Origin: an uncultured Coriobacteriaceae bacterium
Lineage (GTDB): Bacteria > Actinomycetota > Coriobacteriia > Coriobacteriales > Atopobiaceae
NCBI GenBank assembly: GCA_902766805.1
Contig: CACXFF010000042.1
Span: 1 to 5,458, forward strand
DNA: 5,458 bases
Direction of reading: 5' to 3'
The notes under the pieces were generated by a model. It did not search any database. It saw only the letters and a list, made by a program, of their open reading frames with translations, and had not been told where the DNA came from. This document shows, piece after piece, positions 4,853 through 5,458 of the stretch (its first letter is position 1; the number at the start of each line of letters is the position of its first letter). A program made the translations under genes and the position numbers.

Positions 4853-5458
4853 TCAGCGCGTGAGGGCGACGAGGGCGTCGAGCAGGTCGCTGGCGCCGCA
4901 AGCAGTGACGAGCAGCTCTCCCCCGCGCTCGGCCACCAGCGCGTCGACCTCGGCCTGGCTCACATCGTCCAACATGTTGCCCGCCTCGTTGAACATCACA
5001 TCGGCCAAGACCACGTGGGTGCCCGCGAGGTCGACAGGCAGCTGCTCGCGCAGGTCACGCCCGCAGATGAGCCCGGTGACGTCCACGTTGCCGCCCCAAA
5101 AGTCGCAGCGCACCTGCTGGATGCTGGCCACGTCGGCCAGGCCCAACTCGTCCACAAAGGCCCGCATGCAGCTCAGCGCCGCACCGCCCGTGGCCAAGAG
5201 CAGCCGCTCACCGCGGGCGTCCAGCCAGGCACGCACGCGCTCGGCATCGGCCGCACGCTCCCGCCCCAGCTCGGCACACTCGTCGATGAACGAGCGCACC
5301 ATGCCAATGCCGTCGTAGAACTGCGGATAGCCGTCGTAGGTCTCGGCGGGCGGAACCTCCACGCGGGCGTCCAGGTAGAACTCGTCCGAGAGCTGGAAGC
5401 GCGTGATCCCCAGGCTCTCACGGGCCCGACGTTGGTAGGGCGCGATGAGCTCGATGAC
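4853..5458 (-). CDS. DUF512 / radical-SAM (TIGR03279-like) protein, C-terminal part (5' end off window)
   Basis: The minus-strand frame is open to the right edge; 201 residues are visible. Near the start, RFQLSDEFYLDARVEVPPAE followed by YDGYPQFYDGIGMVRSFIDE matches the DUF512 pattern (DEFY, IPxxxxYxxxPQxxNGVGMxRxFxDE). Later, GLICGRDLREQL (about visible residues 129-140) and LADVMFNEAGNMLDDVSQAEV match the family's VAGLLTGxD and LDDxT blocks. Full-length members carry an N-terminal PDZ-like domain and a radical-SAM-type Fe-S core before DUF512; that part lies beyond the window, so the cluster-binding cysteines cannot be checked. The biochemical role of the family is not established to my knowledge. 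A GTG at 5362 is in frame, but homology extends upstream of it, so it is internal. The gene converges on the IIB-ROK gene. Confidence 0.88.
   Translation of the reverse strand, partial: VIELIAPYQRRARESLGITRFQLSDEFYLDARVEVPPAETYDGYPQFYDGIGMVRSFIDECAELGRERAADAERVRAWLDARGERLLLATGGAALSCMRAFVDELGLADVASIQQVRCDFWGGNVDVTGLICGRDLREQLPVDLAGTHVVLADVMFNEAGNMLDDVSQAEVDALVAERGGELLVTACGASDLLDALVALTR

Overview
The window is GC-rich bacterial chromosome with short, mostly well-spaced genes. Gene content (an Agp-type histidine acid phosphatase made as a lipoprotein, a PTS IIB-like domain, a lone EAL domain, a DUF512/radical-SAM C-terminus) and GC-rich codon use suggest a gut or oral actinobacterium, most likely a Coriobacteriia member such as Olsenella or Collinsella. 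The taxon is inferred from composition and gene style, not proven.

Layout, left to right: (1) the 3' end of a DUF1295 membrane-protein gene (+), followed by a GC-rich hairpin; (2) a 364-bp intergenic region (272-635) dominated by four copies of a 13-18 bp sequence in alternating orientation. They form two 74-bp stem-loop units, with a perfect TATAAT between them, followed by more hairpins; (3) an Agp-like (glucose-1-phosphatase/phytase family) lipoprotein gene (+), closed by a strong bidirectional terminator; (4) a stand-alone EAL-domain gene (-) with several catalytic positions substituted; (5) a 230-bp divergent promoter region; (6) a gene (+) for an unusual fusion: an unrecognised N-terminal domain, a PTS EIIB (lactose/cellobiose type)-like domain with its cysteine loop, and a ROK-like domain lacking the usual catalytic and zinc-binding residues; (7) a long imperfect hairpin between convergent genes; (8) the C-terminal part of a DUF512/radical-SAM (TIGR03279-like) protein (-), running off the right edge.

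No classical operon is visible: each gene has its own intergenic space. The EAL gene and the IIB-ROK gene are divergent and share one intergenic region, so they could be co-regulated. Both look like degenerate enzymes that may act as sensors. The phosphatase could release glucose from glucose-1-phosphate (or phosphate from phytate) at the cell surface, and the IIB-ROK protein looks like a sugar/PTS-state sensor, but a functional link between them is only inference. The two most interesting items are the alternating inverted-repeat array at 339-502 and the IIB-ROK fusion at 3311-4762.
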